Of a stretch of DNA of 64,000 nt, positions 18,396-26,372 are shown one piece after another. This DNA is from Paeniglutamicibacter gangotriensis Lz1y (lineage in GTDB: Bacteria; Actinomycetota; Actinomycetes; Actinomycetales; Micrococcaceae), in the NCBI RefSeq assembly GCF_000348945.1, contig NZ_AOCK01000002.1:434001-498000 (forward strand), given 5' to 3'. Under the pieces are notes generated by a model. That model ran no database searches. It saw nothing but the letters and a program-made list of their open reading frames with translations, and was not told the DNA's origin. The position numbers and the translations under genes are program-made. The first letter of the stretch is position 1, and each line of letters opens with the position of its first letter.

Positions 18396-19490
18396 ATGGA
18401 ATTCACCGAAGATCTCTCAACCCACCGTAAAAGCGATCAGGAACGGGCCGACGTCCTGGCCAACCCAGGTTTTGGGGATTTCTTCACCGACCACACCGCG
18501 GTCATCGATTGGGCAACCGACGCCGAAGGCTCCCGAGGCACCTGGAGCAACGCACGCATCGAACCCTACGGACCCATCGCCATGGATCCGGCGGCCTCGG
18601 TCCTGCATTACGGCCAAGAGATCTTTGAGGGCCTGAAGGCCTATCGGCACGCGGACGGTAGCGTCTGGACCTTCCGCCCACACGCAAACGCGGCACGTCT
18701 CAACCGATCCGCCGAACGGCTGGCCCTTCCACAATTGGACGAGGAAGTATTTGTTGAGTCCTTGCGGCGCTTGGTGAAGACAGATGTTTCCTGGGTTCCC
18801 TCCGGCGACGGGGAAGCCTTGTATCTGCGTCCCTTCATGATCGCCACCGAGGCGTTCCTTGGCGTCCGGGCGGCTCGCCAGGTGTCCTACCGGGTCATTG
18901 CTTCACCTGCCGGAAACTATTTCGGAGGCGAACTCAAGCCGGTCGGCATCTGGGTATCCCACAACTACGCCCGCGCCGGACGGGGCGGCACCGGGGCGGC
19001 CAAATGCGGAGGCAACTATGCCGCATCCTTGGTGGCACAGTTGGAAGCCGAGGAGAACGGCTGCAAGCAGGTGCTGTTCCTTGACCCGTTTAATGAGGAG
19101 GCCGTGGAAGAGCTTGGCGGCATGAACGTCTTTTTCGTGATGAAGGGCGGCAAGCTTGTCACCCCACGCCTCACCGGAACCATCCTGGAGGGCATCACTC
19201 GTTCCTCGATCATCCAGCTTGCCCGGGATCGTGGCCTTGAGGTGGAGGAACGCACCATCACCCTCGGTGAATGGCGTGAGGGCATTAACAACGGAGACAT
19301 CGAAGAAGTCTTTGCCTGCGGCACTGCCGCAGTCATCACCCCGATCGGGGTGCTGAAAAACGGTGAGGAGCAGATCGGGGACCCAGACGCCCCAGCCGGC
19401 GCAGTAACGATGGCTCTGCGCACTGAACTGCTCGGCATCCAGACCGGCAAGATCGAAGACCGCCACGGCTGGTTGGAACAACTCGCGTAA
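18396..19490 (+). CDS. ilvE: Branched-chain amino acid aminotransferase
   Basis: The protein is 364 aa. It is a PLP fold-type IV enzyme transferring amino groups between glutamate and the branched-chain 2-oxo acids, the last step of Leu, Ile and Val synthesis. Marks are HYGQEIFEGLKAYR, the PLP lysine Lys203 in GGTGAAKCGGNYAAS, EELGGMNVFFV, and the phosphate-binding ACGTAAVITPIG. The start was placed at MEFTEDLS, where family members begin; an in-frame upstream ATG at 18270 would overlap leuB and run through the hairpin. The gene is followed by a strong terminator. Confidence 0.95.
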   Translation: MEFTEDLSTHRKSDQERADVLANPGFGDFFTDHTAVIDWATDAEGSRGTWSNARIEPYGPIAMDPAASVLHYGQEIFEGLKAYRHADGSVWTFRPHANAARLNRSAERLALPQLDEEVFVESLRRLVKTDVSWVPSGDGEALYLRPFMIATEAFLGVRAARQVSYRVIASPAGNYFGGELKPVGIWVSHNYARAGRGGTGAAKCGGNYAASLVAQLEAEENGCKQVLFLDPFNEEAVEELGGMNVFFVMKGGKLVTPRLTGTILEGITRSSIIQLARDRGLEVEERTITLGEWREGINNGDIEEVFACGTAAVITPIGVLKNGEEQIGDPDAPAGAVTMALRTELLGIQTGKIEDRHGWLEQLA

Positions 19491-19505
19491 ATGTAGTTGA
19501 TCAGG

Positions 19506-19540
19506 GTATGGGTGTGATTCAACAAGAATCACACCCATAC
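19506..19540 (+). terminator. Terminator after ilvE
   Basis: A perfect 15-bp stem, GTATGGGTGTGATTC with GAATCACACCCATAC, encloses an AACAA loop, with TTCGTT after it. It starts 16 bases after the ilvE stop codon. Confidence 0.85.
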
Positions 19541-19576
19541 TTCGTTGCGTGGGCAAAGACCGCGGGAAAAATTCCA

Positions 19577-19582
19577 TAGAAT
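19577..19582 (+). promoter_or_regulatory. -10 box TAGAAT, leaderless-type promoter (galE)
   Basis: TAGAAT lies 7 nt before the ATG at 19590, and no ribosome-binding site precedes the start. Confidence 0.5.
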
Positions 19583-19589
19583 GGATTCC

Positions 19590-20705
19590 ATGCGCATCTT
19601 GGTCACCGGCGGCGCCGGATACATCGGTTCACACACAGTCCTGCTTCTGCTCGAGGAGGGACATGAAGTCCATGTGTACGACAACCTCAGTAATTCCTCG
19701 CCCGAAGCGCTGCGCCGGGTCGCAGAGCTCGCCGGTCACGATGCGCAGCTGCACATCGGAGACCTGCTTGATACGAGTCGACTGGAAGAAGTCCTTGACA
19801 CGGCCAGCCCGGACGCCGTGATCCACTTTGCCGGCCTCAAAGCGGTAGGAGAATCGGTATCCAAACCGCTGGTCTACTACCGCAACAACGTCACCGGTAC
19901 GTTGAACCTGCTCGAAGCCATGGAAGCCAAGGGCGTGCGGACGCTGGTCTTCAGCTCCTCGGCCACCGTTTACGGCGACACTGTCGAGCTGCCCATCAAC
20001 GAATCCACGGCATTGTCCGCAACCAACCCATATGGGCGGACCAAGCTTCACATCGAATACATGCTTGATGACCTAGCGGCCTCCGATCCGCGCTGGGCCA
20101 TTGCCAAGCTCCGCTACTTCAATCCCGTGGGGTCCCACGAATCGGGGCAGATCGGTGAGGACCCGCAAGGAATCCCCAACAACCTCATGCCCTACATCGC
20201 CCAGGTGGCCGTCGGGATCAGGAAAAAGGTCAGCGTCTTCGGGGGAGACTACCCGACTCCGGACGGGACAGGGGTACGCGACTACATCCACGTTCTGGAC
20301 CTTGGTGCCGGCCACCTTGCGGCCCTTGAATACCTGCATGACCATGGTGGATTGCACGCCTGGAACCTGGGAACAGGCAACGGCTCTTCGGTCCTGGAAG
20401 TCATCCAGGCATTCGCCCGGACCTCCGAAAAGGAAATTCCCTACGACATCGTCGACCGTCGGCCAGGAGACGTCGCGGCAAGCTATGCCGATCCAGCGCT
20501 GGCACGTGAAGAAATCGGCTGGAAAGCCGAACGAGGACTCGAACAGATGGTTGAAGACATGTGGCGCTGGCAATCGGCCAACCCCACCGGATACCCGGAC
20601 GAAGCCCCTGACAACTCGGGGGACGAGGACGAACCATTGGCCCGCGAGACCATGCCTTCGAAGACGAAGCGTGATCCCGACGTCGACGAAACCACTAAGG
20701 TATAA
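19590..20705 (+). CDS. galE: UDP-glucose 4-epimerase
   Basis: The protein is 371 aa, about 35 longer than usual GalE. It interconverts UDP-glucose and UDP-galactose with bound NAD. The extended SDR motif GGAGYIGSH is at residues 7-15. FSSSATVYG supplies the catalytic Ser, and NPYGRTKLHIE gives the Tyr-x3-Lys pair. LRYFNPVGSHESGQIGEDP and DGTGVRDYIHVLDLG are typical GalE segments. The extra C-terminal tail is acidic and disordered (DNSGDEDEPLARE, then DPDVDETTKV). With galU at 44.6 kb it supplies precursors for surface polymers. The start at 19590 fits the TAGAAT box; an in-frame ATG lies 9 bases upstream. Confidence 0.94.
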   Translation: MRILVTGGAGYIGSHTVLLLLEEGHEVHVYDNLSNSSPEALRRVAELAGHDAQLHIGDLLDTSRLEEVLDTASPDAVIHFAGLKAVGESVSKPLVYYRNNVTGTLNLLEAMEAKGVRTLVFSSSATVYGDTVELPINESTALSATNPYGRTKLHIEYMLDDLAASDPRWAIAKLRYFNPVGSHESGQIGEDPQGIPNNLMPYIAQVAVGIRKKVSVFGGDYPTPDGTGVRDYIHVLDLGAGHLAALEYLHDHGGLHAWNLGTGNGSSVLEVIQAFARTSEKEIPYDIVDRRPGDVAASYADPALAREEIGWKAERGLEQMVEDMWRWQSANPTGYPDEAPDNSGDEDEPLARETMPSKTKRDPDVDETTKV

Positions 20706-20708
20706 AGT

Positions 20709-21470
20709 ATGCTTATTGCTCGTTTTGTCGTTGACAGTGACCCCATGTACGGCGTCGTGGAAGAAGACGAGGTCATCGTCATCGCCGGAGACCCGTTCTT
20801 CCAAGGAATCAAGCCAACCGGTGCCAAGCACAAGCTTGAAGACGTCCGCTTGCTTGCCCCGATCATTCCCCGTTCCAAGGTGGTGTGCTTCGGTCGCACC
20901 TATGCCGACCACGCCGCCGAACTCGGCAATGCCGTGCCGGCGGAACCGTTGATGTTCCTGAAGCCGAACACCGCCGTGGTCGGTTCCGGCGACCCGATCA
21001 CCTTGCCGAGGTTCTCCGAGGAAATTTCCTATGAGGGGGAGCTTGCGGTGGTCATCGGCCGTATTTGCAAGGACGTTCCCGCGGAAAAGGCCCAAGACGT
21101 GATCTTTGGCTACACGATCGCCAACGACCTCACTGCCCGCGACGCCCAGCGCACCGACGGACAGTGGGCCCGTGCCAAGGGCTGGGATGGATCCTGCCCA
21201 CTCGGTCCATGGATCCAAACCGAGCTGGACCACGACGACACCCAATTGACCACCCGCCTGGACGGGGTTGTTGTCCAAGACGGCAACACCTCGGAAATGG
21301 TGTGGGGCATCAACGATCTGGTCGCTTACGCCTCGCAGGCCTTCACGCTGCTTCCCGGCGACGTGATCCTTACCGGCACCCCCGCAGGTGTTGGCCTCGT
21401 CACCGAGGGCCAGCGCGTGGAGGTCGAGATCGAAGGCATCGGCACGATGAGCAACACGTTCCGCCGTTAA
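20709..21470 (+). CDS. Fumarylacetoacetate hydrolase family protein
   Basis: The protein is 253 aa. The N-terminal ~60 residues match the small domain often preceding FAH enzymes (ARFVVDSDPMYGVVEED). The FAH fold follows: VVCFGRTYADHAAELG; metal-binding acids in SYEGELAVVIGR; NDLTARDAQRTDGQW with the lid and metal Asp; GCPLGP-like SCPLGPWI; and VILTGTPAGVG. Such enzymes include 2-hydroxyhepta-2,4-diene-1,7-dioate isomerases, acylpyruvases and oxaloacetate decarboxylases. The exact substrate is open. It begins 3 bp after galE and is probably translated from the same mRNA, although the functional link is unclear. Confidence 0.9.
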   Translation: MLIARFVVDSDPMYGVVEEDEVIVIAGDPFFQGIKPTGAKHKLEDVRLLAPIIPRSKVVCFGRTYADHAAELGNAVPAEPLMFLKPNTAVVGSGDPITLPRFSEEISYEGELAVVIGRICKDVPAEKAQDVIFGYTIANDLTARDAQRTDGQWARAKGWDGSCPLGPWIQTELDHDDTQLTTRLDGVVVQDGNTSEMVWGINDLVAYASQAFTLLPGDVILTGTPAGVGLVTEGQRVEVEIEGIGTMSNTFRR

Positions 21471-21591
21471 TGAAGTAAACAAGGTCGAATATCCACCTAC
21501 TATTTATCCCTCATTTTGACGAGTGACTCCCTTACGCTACAGTTTCCGAGTCAGCTTCTTTCTTGCCATCGAAGTTGACACCACACTGTGA

Positions 21592-21615
21592 TTGGCCCCG
21601 GTTAGCCGGGGCCAA
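21592..21615 (+). terminator. Terminator before gltX
   Basis: TTGGCCCCGG and CCGGGGCCAA form a perfect 10-bp stem with a TTAG loop, followed by TTGCGTTT. It ends the galE-FAH unit about 120 bases after the stop codon. Confidence 0.75.
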
Positions 21616-21698
21616 TTGCGTTTAATAGCAGGAAATCGTTCGTTAGCGATTGTCTGCTTGCCGGTTGATCAGGCGCGACGGCATAGAATGGATACATC

Positions 21699-23204
21699 AT
21701 GACTGATGTATCCCTCATTCCCACCGTGACCGATGAAACCCCCGTCCGCGTACGTTTTTGCCCGTCTCCGACCGGCACACCGCACGTTGGCCTGATCCGC
21801 ACGGCCTTGTTCAACTGGGCCTATGCGCGCCACACCGGCGGAAAGATGATTTTCCGCATCGAAGACACCGATGCCAAGCGTGACTCCGAAGAGAGCTACC
21901 ACCAACTCCTTGACGCGCTGGACTGGCTCGGCATCACCTGGGATGAGGGTGACAACGTTGGCGGACCGCACGAACCCTACCGCCAGTCCCAGCGTGGAGA
22001 GATCTACCAGGACGTCATTGCCAAGCTCCGCGCCGGTGGCCACGTCTATGAATCCTTCTCCACCCCCGAAGAAGTTGAAGCACGCCACAAGGCCGCGGGC
22101 CGGGACCCCAAGCTGGGCTACGACGGTTACGACCGCACCCTGACCGCGGAACAGATCGCCGCCTTCCGCGCCGAAGGCCGCGACCCGGTGCTGCGCGTGC
22201 GCATGCCGGACGAGGATCTGACCTTCACCGACCTGGTGCGCGGCGACATCACCTTCAAGGCCGGCTCGGTGCCCGACTTCGTCGTGGTCCGCGCCAACGG
22301 CCAGCCGCTCTACACGTTGGTCAACCCGGTTGATGATGCGCTGATGGGCATCACCCACGTACTGCGCGGCGAGGACCTACTCTCCTCGACCCCCCGGCAG
22401 ATCGCCTTGTATCACGCGTTGATAGCCATTGACGTTGCCAAGTACATGCCGCTCTTTGGCCACTTGCCTTACGTGATGGGCCAAGGAAACAAGAAGCTTT
22501 CGAAGCGTGATCCGGAAGCAAGCCTGTTCCTGCACCGCGACCGCGGCTTCATCCCCGAGGGCCTGTTGAACTACCTGTCCCTGCTGGGATGGTCACTGAG
22601 CGCCGATGAAGACATCTTCACCCGCGAGCAGCTCATCGAGGCCTTCGATGTCAGCGATGTGCTCTCGAACCCTGCACGCTTTGACCTCAAGAAGGCCGAG
22701 GCCATCAACGGAACCCACGTGCGCATGCTTGAGGCCGCAGACTTCCGTGACCGCCTGGTTCCCTACTTGCAGGCCAAGGGCCTTGTCGGGGAGGAACTAA
22801 CCGACCGTGAGAACGAAATCCTGAGTGAGGCGGCACCGCTGGTCCAGGAACGCATCACGTTGCTGGGGGAGGCGCCGGAAATGCTCGAGTTCCTCTTCAC
22901 CGACGACGCAGCCATCAGCCCGGCAGCCGACGCACTGAAGGGCCTTCCGGAAAACACCGCCGAGGTGCTGGATGCCGGACTTGCCGCGCTGGAAGCGGCA
23001 CCCCAGTGGGACGCCGAGACCATCCAAGAAGTCTTGAAGTCGGCTCTGGTCGAGGGGCTGGGCATCAAGCCACGCCATGCCTTCGGTCCGATCCGCACAG
23101 CAGTGGCGGGCAAGCGCGTTTCCCCGCCGCTCTTTGAATCGATGGTGATTCTTGGCAAGGAATCCTCGCTCAACCGCGTGCGCGCTTTCCGGGCCACCAG
23201 GTAA
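21699..23204 (+). CDS. gltX: Glutamyl-tRNA synthetase
   Basis: The protein is 501 aa and attaches glutamate to tRNA-Glu (and to tRNA-Gln where GatCAB is used). The HIGH-type motif is [23 protein letters not shown] is the variant [10 protein letters not shown]. The catalytic domain shows [14 protein letters not shown], and the helical anticodon-binding domain follows to the end. A TAGAAT box sits 9 nt before the ATG. It lies 0.9 kb upstream of tRNA-Gln and two tRNA-Glu genes, a fitting neighbourhood. Confidence 0.97.
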   Translation: MTDVSLIPTVTDETPVRVRFCPSPTGTPHVGLIRTALFNWAYARHTGGKMIFRIEDTDAKRDSEESYHQLLDALDWLGITWDEGDNVGGPHEPYRQSQRGEIYQDVIAKLRAGGHVYESFSTPEEVEARHKAAGRDPKLGYDGYDRTLTAEQIAAFRAEGRDPVLRVRMPDEDLTFTDLVRGDITFKAGSVPDFVVVRANGQPLYTLVNPVDDALMGITHVLRGEDLLSSTPRQIALYHALIAIDVAKYMPLFGHLPYVMGQGNKKLSKRDPEASLFLHRDRGFIPEGLLNYLSLLGWSLSADEDIFTREQLIEAFDVSDVLSNPARFDLKKAEAINGTHVRMLEAADFRDRLVPYLQAKGLVGEELTDRENEILSEAAPLVQERITLLGEAPEMLEFLFTDDAAISPAADALKGLPENTAEVLDAGLAALEAAPQWDAETIQEVLKSALVEGLGIKPRHAFGPIRTAVAGKRVSPPLFESMVILGKESSLNRVRAFRATR

Positions 23205-23224
23205 CCAGGAGCTAGCCAAGCATC

Positions 23225-23977
23225 GTGAACAACGCGACCAACGCCCTCAACCCCACTCACGCAGTCTTTTCCGTGGCCCGGGTTGAGGGCGTTCTCTTTG
23301 ATATCGACGACACTCTCGTGGACCTGAACACCGCATCCATCCAAGGTTTCCACCACCTCACGGCCGAAGACTTCCGCGAGGTTCTGGACTCCAAGCGAGA
23401 ACACGTGGCCAGGGACTATGCGGATGACGGGGCAGGCGCCTACGAACGCTACATGGCCGGCGAACTGACCTTCCTGGGGCAACGCGCCGAGAGGATCCGA
23501 CGCGCCTACGCGCTGGTGGGCCTGGAGCCCCCTCCGCCGGAGGCGCTTGGTATTTGGAGCGCACGCTACGAGGACGTGGTCCAAGAGCTGTGGGCGCCGT
23601 TCCCTGACGTCCATGACTGCCTGGACGCCTTGGATGCACTGTCTATTCCCTACGGGGCGGTCAGCAACAACGTGGAGAGCTACCAGCGCAACAAGCTGCG
23701 TCTGGCCGGGCTCGAACGAATCCAGGTCTTGGTGGGTTCGGATACCGCGGGCGCACCGAAACCGGATCCGAGACCGTTTCACGCCGGCTGTACATTGTTG
23801 GGAACCAAATTCGCGGCAACTTTGTACGTGGGAGACAACCCGGTGCACGACGTCCAGGGAGCCAACGCCGCAGGGCTGCGCGGAATCCTGGTCGATCGTG
23901 CGACAGATCACAAAAGCGATTCTCCCGAAATCCTCCAAAACCTAGGCTCACTAGTGTCGATAATCCGCGGAAACTAG
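23225..23977 (+). CDS. HAD-superfamily hydrolase (subfamily IA)
   Basis: The protein is 250 aa and starts at GTG, with CCAGGAG upstream at somewhat long spacing. Motif I is LFDIDDTLVDL (nucleophile and acid Asp pair), motif II is GAVSNNVES, the motif III Lys lies in TAGAPKPDPRPF, and motif IV is LYVGDNPVHDVQGA. These are typical of HAD-IA phosphatases such as phosphoglycolate or haloacid-type enzymes with a helical cap. The substrate is unknown. It begins 20 bp after gltX and is probably co-transcribed with it. Confidence 0.88.
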   Translation: MNNATNALNPTHAVFSVARVEGVLFDIDDTLVDLNTASIQGFHHLTAEDFREVLDSKREHVARDYADDGAGAYERYMAGELTFLGQRAERIRRAYALVGLEPPPPEALGIWSARYEDVVQELWAPFPDVHDCLDALDALSIPYGAVSNNVESYQRNKLRLAGLERIQVLVGSDTAGAPKPDPRPFHAGCTLLGTKFAATLYVGDNPVHDVQGANAAGLRGILVDRATDHKSDSPEILQNLGSLVSIIRGN

Positions 23978-24015
23978 CGGTATTCGCACCCCTGAACCCA
24001 GGGGGAGTCCCCGAT

Positions 24016-24045
24016 TTGTACTTTCCTCGAACCCGACGGTATAGT
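24016..24045 (+). promoter_or_regulatory. Promoter of the tRNA cluster
   Basis: TTGTAC (24016-24021) and TATAGT (24040-24045) are separated by 18 bases and lie about 65 bp upstream of tRNA-Gln. This is a good fit to a housekeeping sigma promoter for stable RNA. Confidence 0.6.
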
Positions 24046-24110
24046 TATTTCTCGTGCTGAGGCGCAGGAAAGCTTCCGAAAAGGAAAGCCGGAAAGCGTA
24101 TCACACGCTG

Positions 24111-24182
24111 TGGGGTATGGTGTAATTGGCAACACACTGGTTTCTGGTACCAACATTCTAGGTTCGAGTCCTGGTACCCCAG
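24111..24182 (+). tRNA. tRNA-Gln (anticodon CTG)
   Basis: The 72-nt cloverleaf has acceptor TGGGGTA pairing with TACCCCA and discriminator G. The anticodon loop is TTCTGGT with CTG read in the middle. The T arm is CTAGG-TTCGAGT-CCTGG. The outermost anticodon-stem pair appears to be a C-A mismatch. CCA is not encoded. A 13-bp hairpin follows. Confidence 0.93.
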
Positions 24183-24213
24183 CGTCACGGTCTTCGCGAA
24201 AGCGGAGACCGGT

Positions 24214-24243
24214 CTTCTTGGAGGGCGTAAGCCCTCCAAGAAG
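24214..24243 (+). other. 13-bp hairpin between tRNA-Gln and tRNA-Glu
   Basis: CTTCTTGGAGGGC and GCCCTCCAAGAAG pair perfectly around a GTAA tetraloop. No T run follows, and it ends 7 bases before the next tRNA. It may guide processing of the polycistronic tRNA transcript or act as a partial terminator. Confidence 0.6.
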
Positions 24244-24250
24244 AGCATAC

Positions 24251-24323
24251 GGCCCCATCGTATAGCGGCCTAGTACGCTGCCCTCTCACGGCGGTAACAC
24301 GGGTTCGAATCCCGTTGGGGTCA
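24251..24323 (+). tRNA. tRNA-Glu (anticodon CTC), copy 1
   Basis: The 73-nt tRNA has acceptor GGCCCCA/TGGGGTC with discriminator A. The anticodon loop is CTCTCAC with CTC in the middle. The T arm is ACGGG-TTCGAAT-CCCGT. It differs from the second copy only at the first T-stem base pair. Confidence 0.95.
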
Positions 24324-24372
24324 CGATTCTTGCGAATCGGACGGTAGCAGTCCTAAAACGTTACAGCTATGC

Positions 24373-24445
24373 GGCCCCATCGTATAGCGGCCTAGTACGC
24401 TGCCCTCTCACGGCGGTAACGCGGGTTCGAATCCCGCTGGGGTCA
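24373..24445 (+). tRNA. tRNA-Glu (anticodon CTC), copy 2
   Basis: This is the same 73-nt tRNA as copy 1, except that the first T-stem pair is G-C instead of A-T (GCGGG-TTCGAAT-CCCGC). A terminator-like hairpin follows eight bases later. Confidence 0.95.
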
Positions 24446-24452
24446 CCAGCGC

Positions 24453-24484
24453 AAAGGTTCCAAGCCAAGGTTTGGAACCCTTTG
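24453..24484 (+). terminator. Terminator of the tRNA cluster
   Basis: GGTTCCAA pairs with TTGGAACC around an 8-base loop, extended by AAA on the left and CTTTG on the right with a bulged C. A T-rich stretch follows (TTTGTATTT). Confidence 0.7.
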
Positions 24485-24569
24485 TATTTAAGCCGCATTT
24501 GGCTCTTTGCAAAGCGAATTCAGGGCAAGCTTGCGAATAAAAGACCCAACTCTTTGGCATGATGTAGTG

Positions 24570-26372
24570 GTGACTACTACTAATGGCTCCGAACCAGAGG
24601 GCTCACCTGGTTTCTCCGCCATGCCGGCGGACATGGAAGCCATCAGCCTGCTCACCGATGCCCGCGCCGACCTCGCCGGAAGTAAGCTCCCGCTTGAGAT
24701 AGCCGGAGCAGCCCTCGCCCGCGAGCACGCCCGCTCCGCCGTTGAACAACTAGATGACTACATCCTTCCGCGCTACCGCAGCCTGGATGCCCCGCTGCTG
24801 GCCGTGGTGGGCGGTTCCACCGGAGCCGGAAAATCGACCTTGGTCAATGCGATCGTGGGTCACCCGGTGACTCGGGCCGGAGCCATCCGACCCACCACAC
24901 GCCAGCCCATCCTCCTGCATCACGAACTGGACCGGGCCTGGCTGGAAAACGACCGGATTCTGCCGGGACTGCGCCGCATCACCGGCAGTGTCGTCGGCGA
25001 AGACCAACGGATCCCAGCATCTCAGGCCGGTGCGATACCCGATGCCTCGGTCACCGACTCGATCATCCTGTTGCAGGACGATGCGGTGCCACGAGGCATC
25101 GCCATCCTTGACGCCCCGGATGTAGATTCCATCTCGGATGAAAACCGTCGGCTCGCCGGCCAACTACTGGCCGCGGCCGACCTGTGGATCTTTGTCACGA
25201 CCGCCAACAGGTACGCTGACGCAGTGCCGTGGAAGCTGCTGGCAGAGGCCGCGGAACGCAACGTCACGGTGGCGGTGGTCCTAGACCGCGTCCCGCTCGG
25301 CGTCGAAGACGAAGTAGCCAACGACCTGCGCGGCATGCTGCAACGCGGGGGATTGGGTGAAACCGAAATATTTGTGGTCCCCGAACTCGATCTAGACGAG
25401 CTGGACATGCTCCCGGCCATCGCCGTTGCCCCGCTCAAGGCCTGGCTGGCAACACTGGCGGCCAACAGCGACTCACGGGCCGCAGTCGCCCGGCAAACCC
25501 TGGCCGGTGTCCTGGCGCAGCTTGCCGATCGCGGTGACTCCATCGCTATTGCCATGGGGGAGCAGGACGCCAACGGCAAACGCCTGGCCGGCTACGCAGA
25601 AGAGGCCTTTGCCCAGGCCCATGACGGCATCCTTGCCACGGTGCAGGATGGAACGCTGTTACGCGGCGAAGTCCTGGCACGTTGGCAAGACTTCGTGGGC
25701 ACCGGAGAGTTCTTCAGATCACTCGAGACCGGAATCGGCAGGCTGCGCGATAGGATCGGCGCCTTTTTCACCGGCAAGCCCAAACCCGCCACCCATGTCG
25801 AGGCGGCCATCGAAAGCGGCCTGCACGCAGTTGTCGTGGACCAAGCGGCCAAAGCCAGCGAGGCGACAGAAGAACGCTGGCGTGCCGATCCCGCAGGCCA
25901 AGCACTGGCCGGTGCCACAGATCTCGGAACTCTCTCGGATGGTTTCTCCGACAGGGTCGCGACCCATGTACGAGCGTGGCAAGGCGACCTGATGGACATC
26001 ATCCGCACCGAAGGGGCCAACAAACGCATGACGGCGCGCATGGTCTCCTTTGGTGTCAACGGGGTGGCAGTCGCCCTGATGGTGGTGGTCTTTGCCTCCA
26101 CTGCCGGACTGACCGGCCTGGAAGTTGGAATCGCCGGTGGCTCGGCGGTCGTGGGACAGAAGCTTTTGGAAGCCATCTTCGGCGAAGACGCCGTACGCCG
26201 GCTCACCAAACGAGCCAAGGATTCCTTGGCCATACGTTGCAACGATCTCCTCGAGATGGAAAAAAACCGTTTCCTTGATCTCCTGGCGACTGTCCCCACC
26301 GAGCAAGATGCCAACCGCATGAAACAAGAATCGGCCGCGATACGCCGACTGGCCAGGGAGCAGGGTGCATGA
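24570..26372 (+). CDS. Dynamin-like GTPase, first of a pair (DynA-like)
   Basis: The protein is 600 aa from the GTG at 24570, which lies in TAGTGGTGACT; a TTG at 24507 would add 21 poorly conserved residues. The GTPase domain has the P-loop GGSTGAGKST (about residues 81-90), a switch I Thr in RPTTRQP, and G3 ILDAPDVDSISD. G4 is not a clear NKxD; VVLDRVPLG occupies the place. A helical region follows, then a hydrophobic stretch near residue 500 (GVNGVAVALMVVVFASTAGLTG) that could be a membrane paddle. The stop overlaps the start of the second GTPase by four bases (ATGA). Two adjacent dynamin-like GTPases with this layout resemble the DynA/DynB pair known from Streptomyces sporulation septa; assignment by memory of the family, so moderate. 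Confidence 0.8.
   Translation: MTTTNGSEPEGSPGFSAMPADMEAISLLTDARADLAGSKLPLEIAGAALAREHARSAVEQLDDYILPRYRSLDAPLLAVVGGSTGAGKSTLVNAIVGHPVTRAGAIRPTTRQPILLHHELDRAWLENDRILPGLRRITGSVVGEDQRIPASQAGAIPDASVTDSIILLQDDAVPRGIAILDAPDVDSISDENRRLAGQLLAAADLWIFVTTANRYADAVPWKLLAEAAERNVTVAVVLDRVPLGVEDEVANDLRGMLQRGGLGETEIFVVPELDLDELDMLPAIAVAPLKAWLATLAANSDSRAAVARQTLAGVLAQLADRGDSIAIAMGEQDANGKRLAGYAEEAFAQAHDGILATVQDGTLLRGEVLARWQDFVGTGEFFRSLETGIGRLRDRIGAFFTGKPKPATHVEAAIESGLHAVVVDQAAKASEATEERWRADPAGQALAGATDLGTLSDGFSDRVATHVRAWQGDLMDIIRTEGANKRMTARMVSFGVNGVAVALMVVVFASTAGLTGLEVGIAGGSAVVGQKLLEAIFGEDAVRRLTKRAKDSLAIRCNDLLEMEKNRFLDLLATVPTEQDANRMKQESAAIRRLAREQGA

Noticed and set aside
20073-21482. Very long minus-strand open frame opposite galE and the FAH-family gene
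   Set aside because: It is a mirror of strong coding on the plus strand in high-GC DNA; its translation has no domain-like pattern.
24111-24600. Integrative element at the tRNA cluster
   Set aside because: No integrase gene and no partial tRNA repeat were found nearby; neighbours are housekeeping genes.
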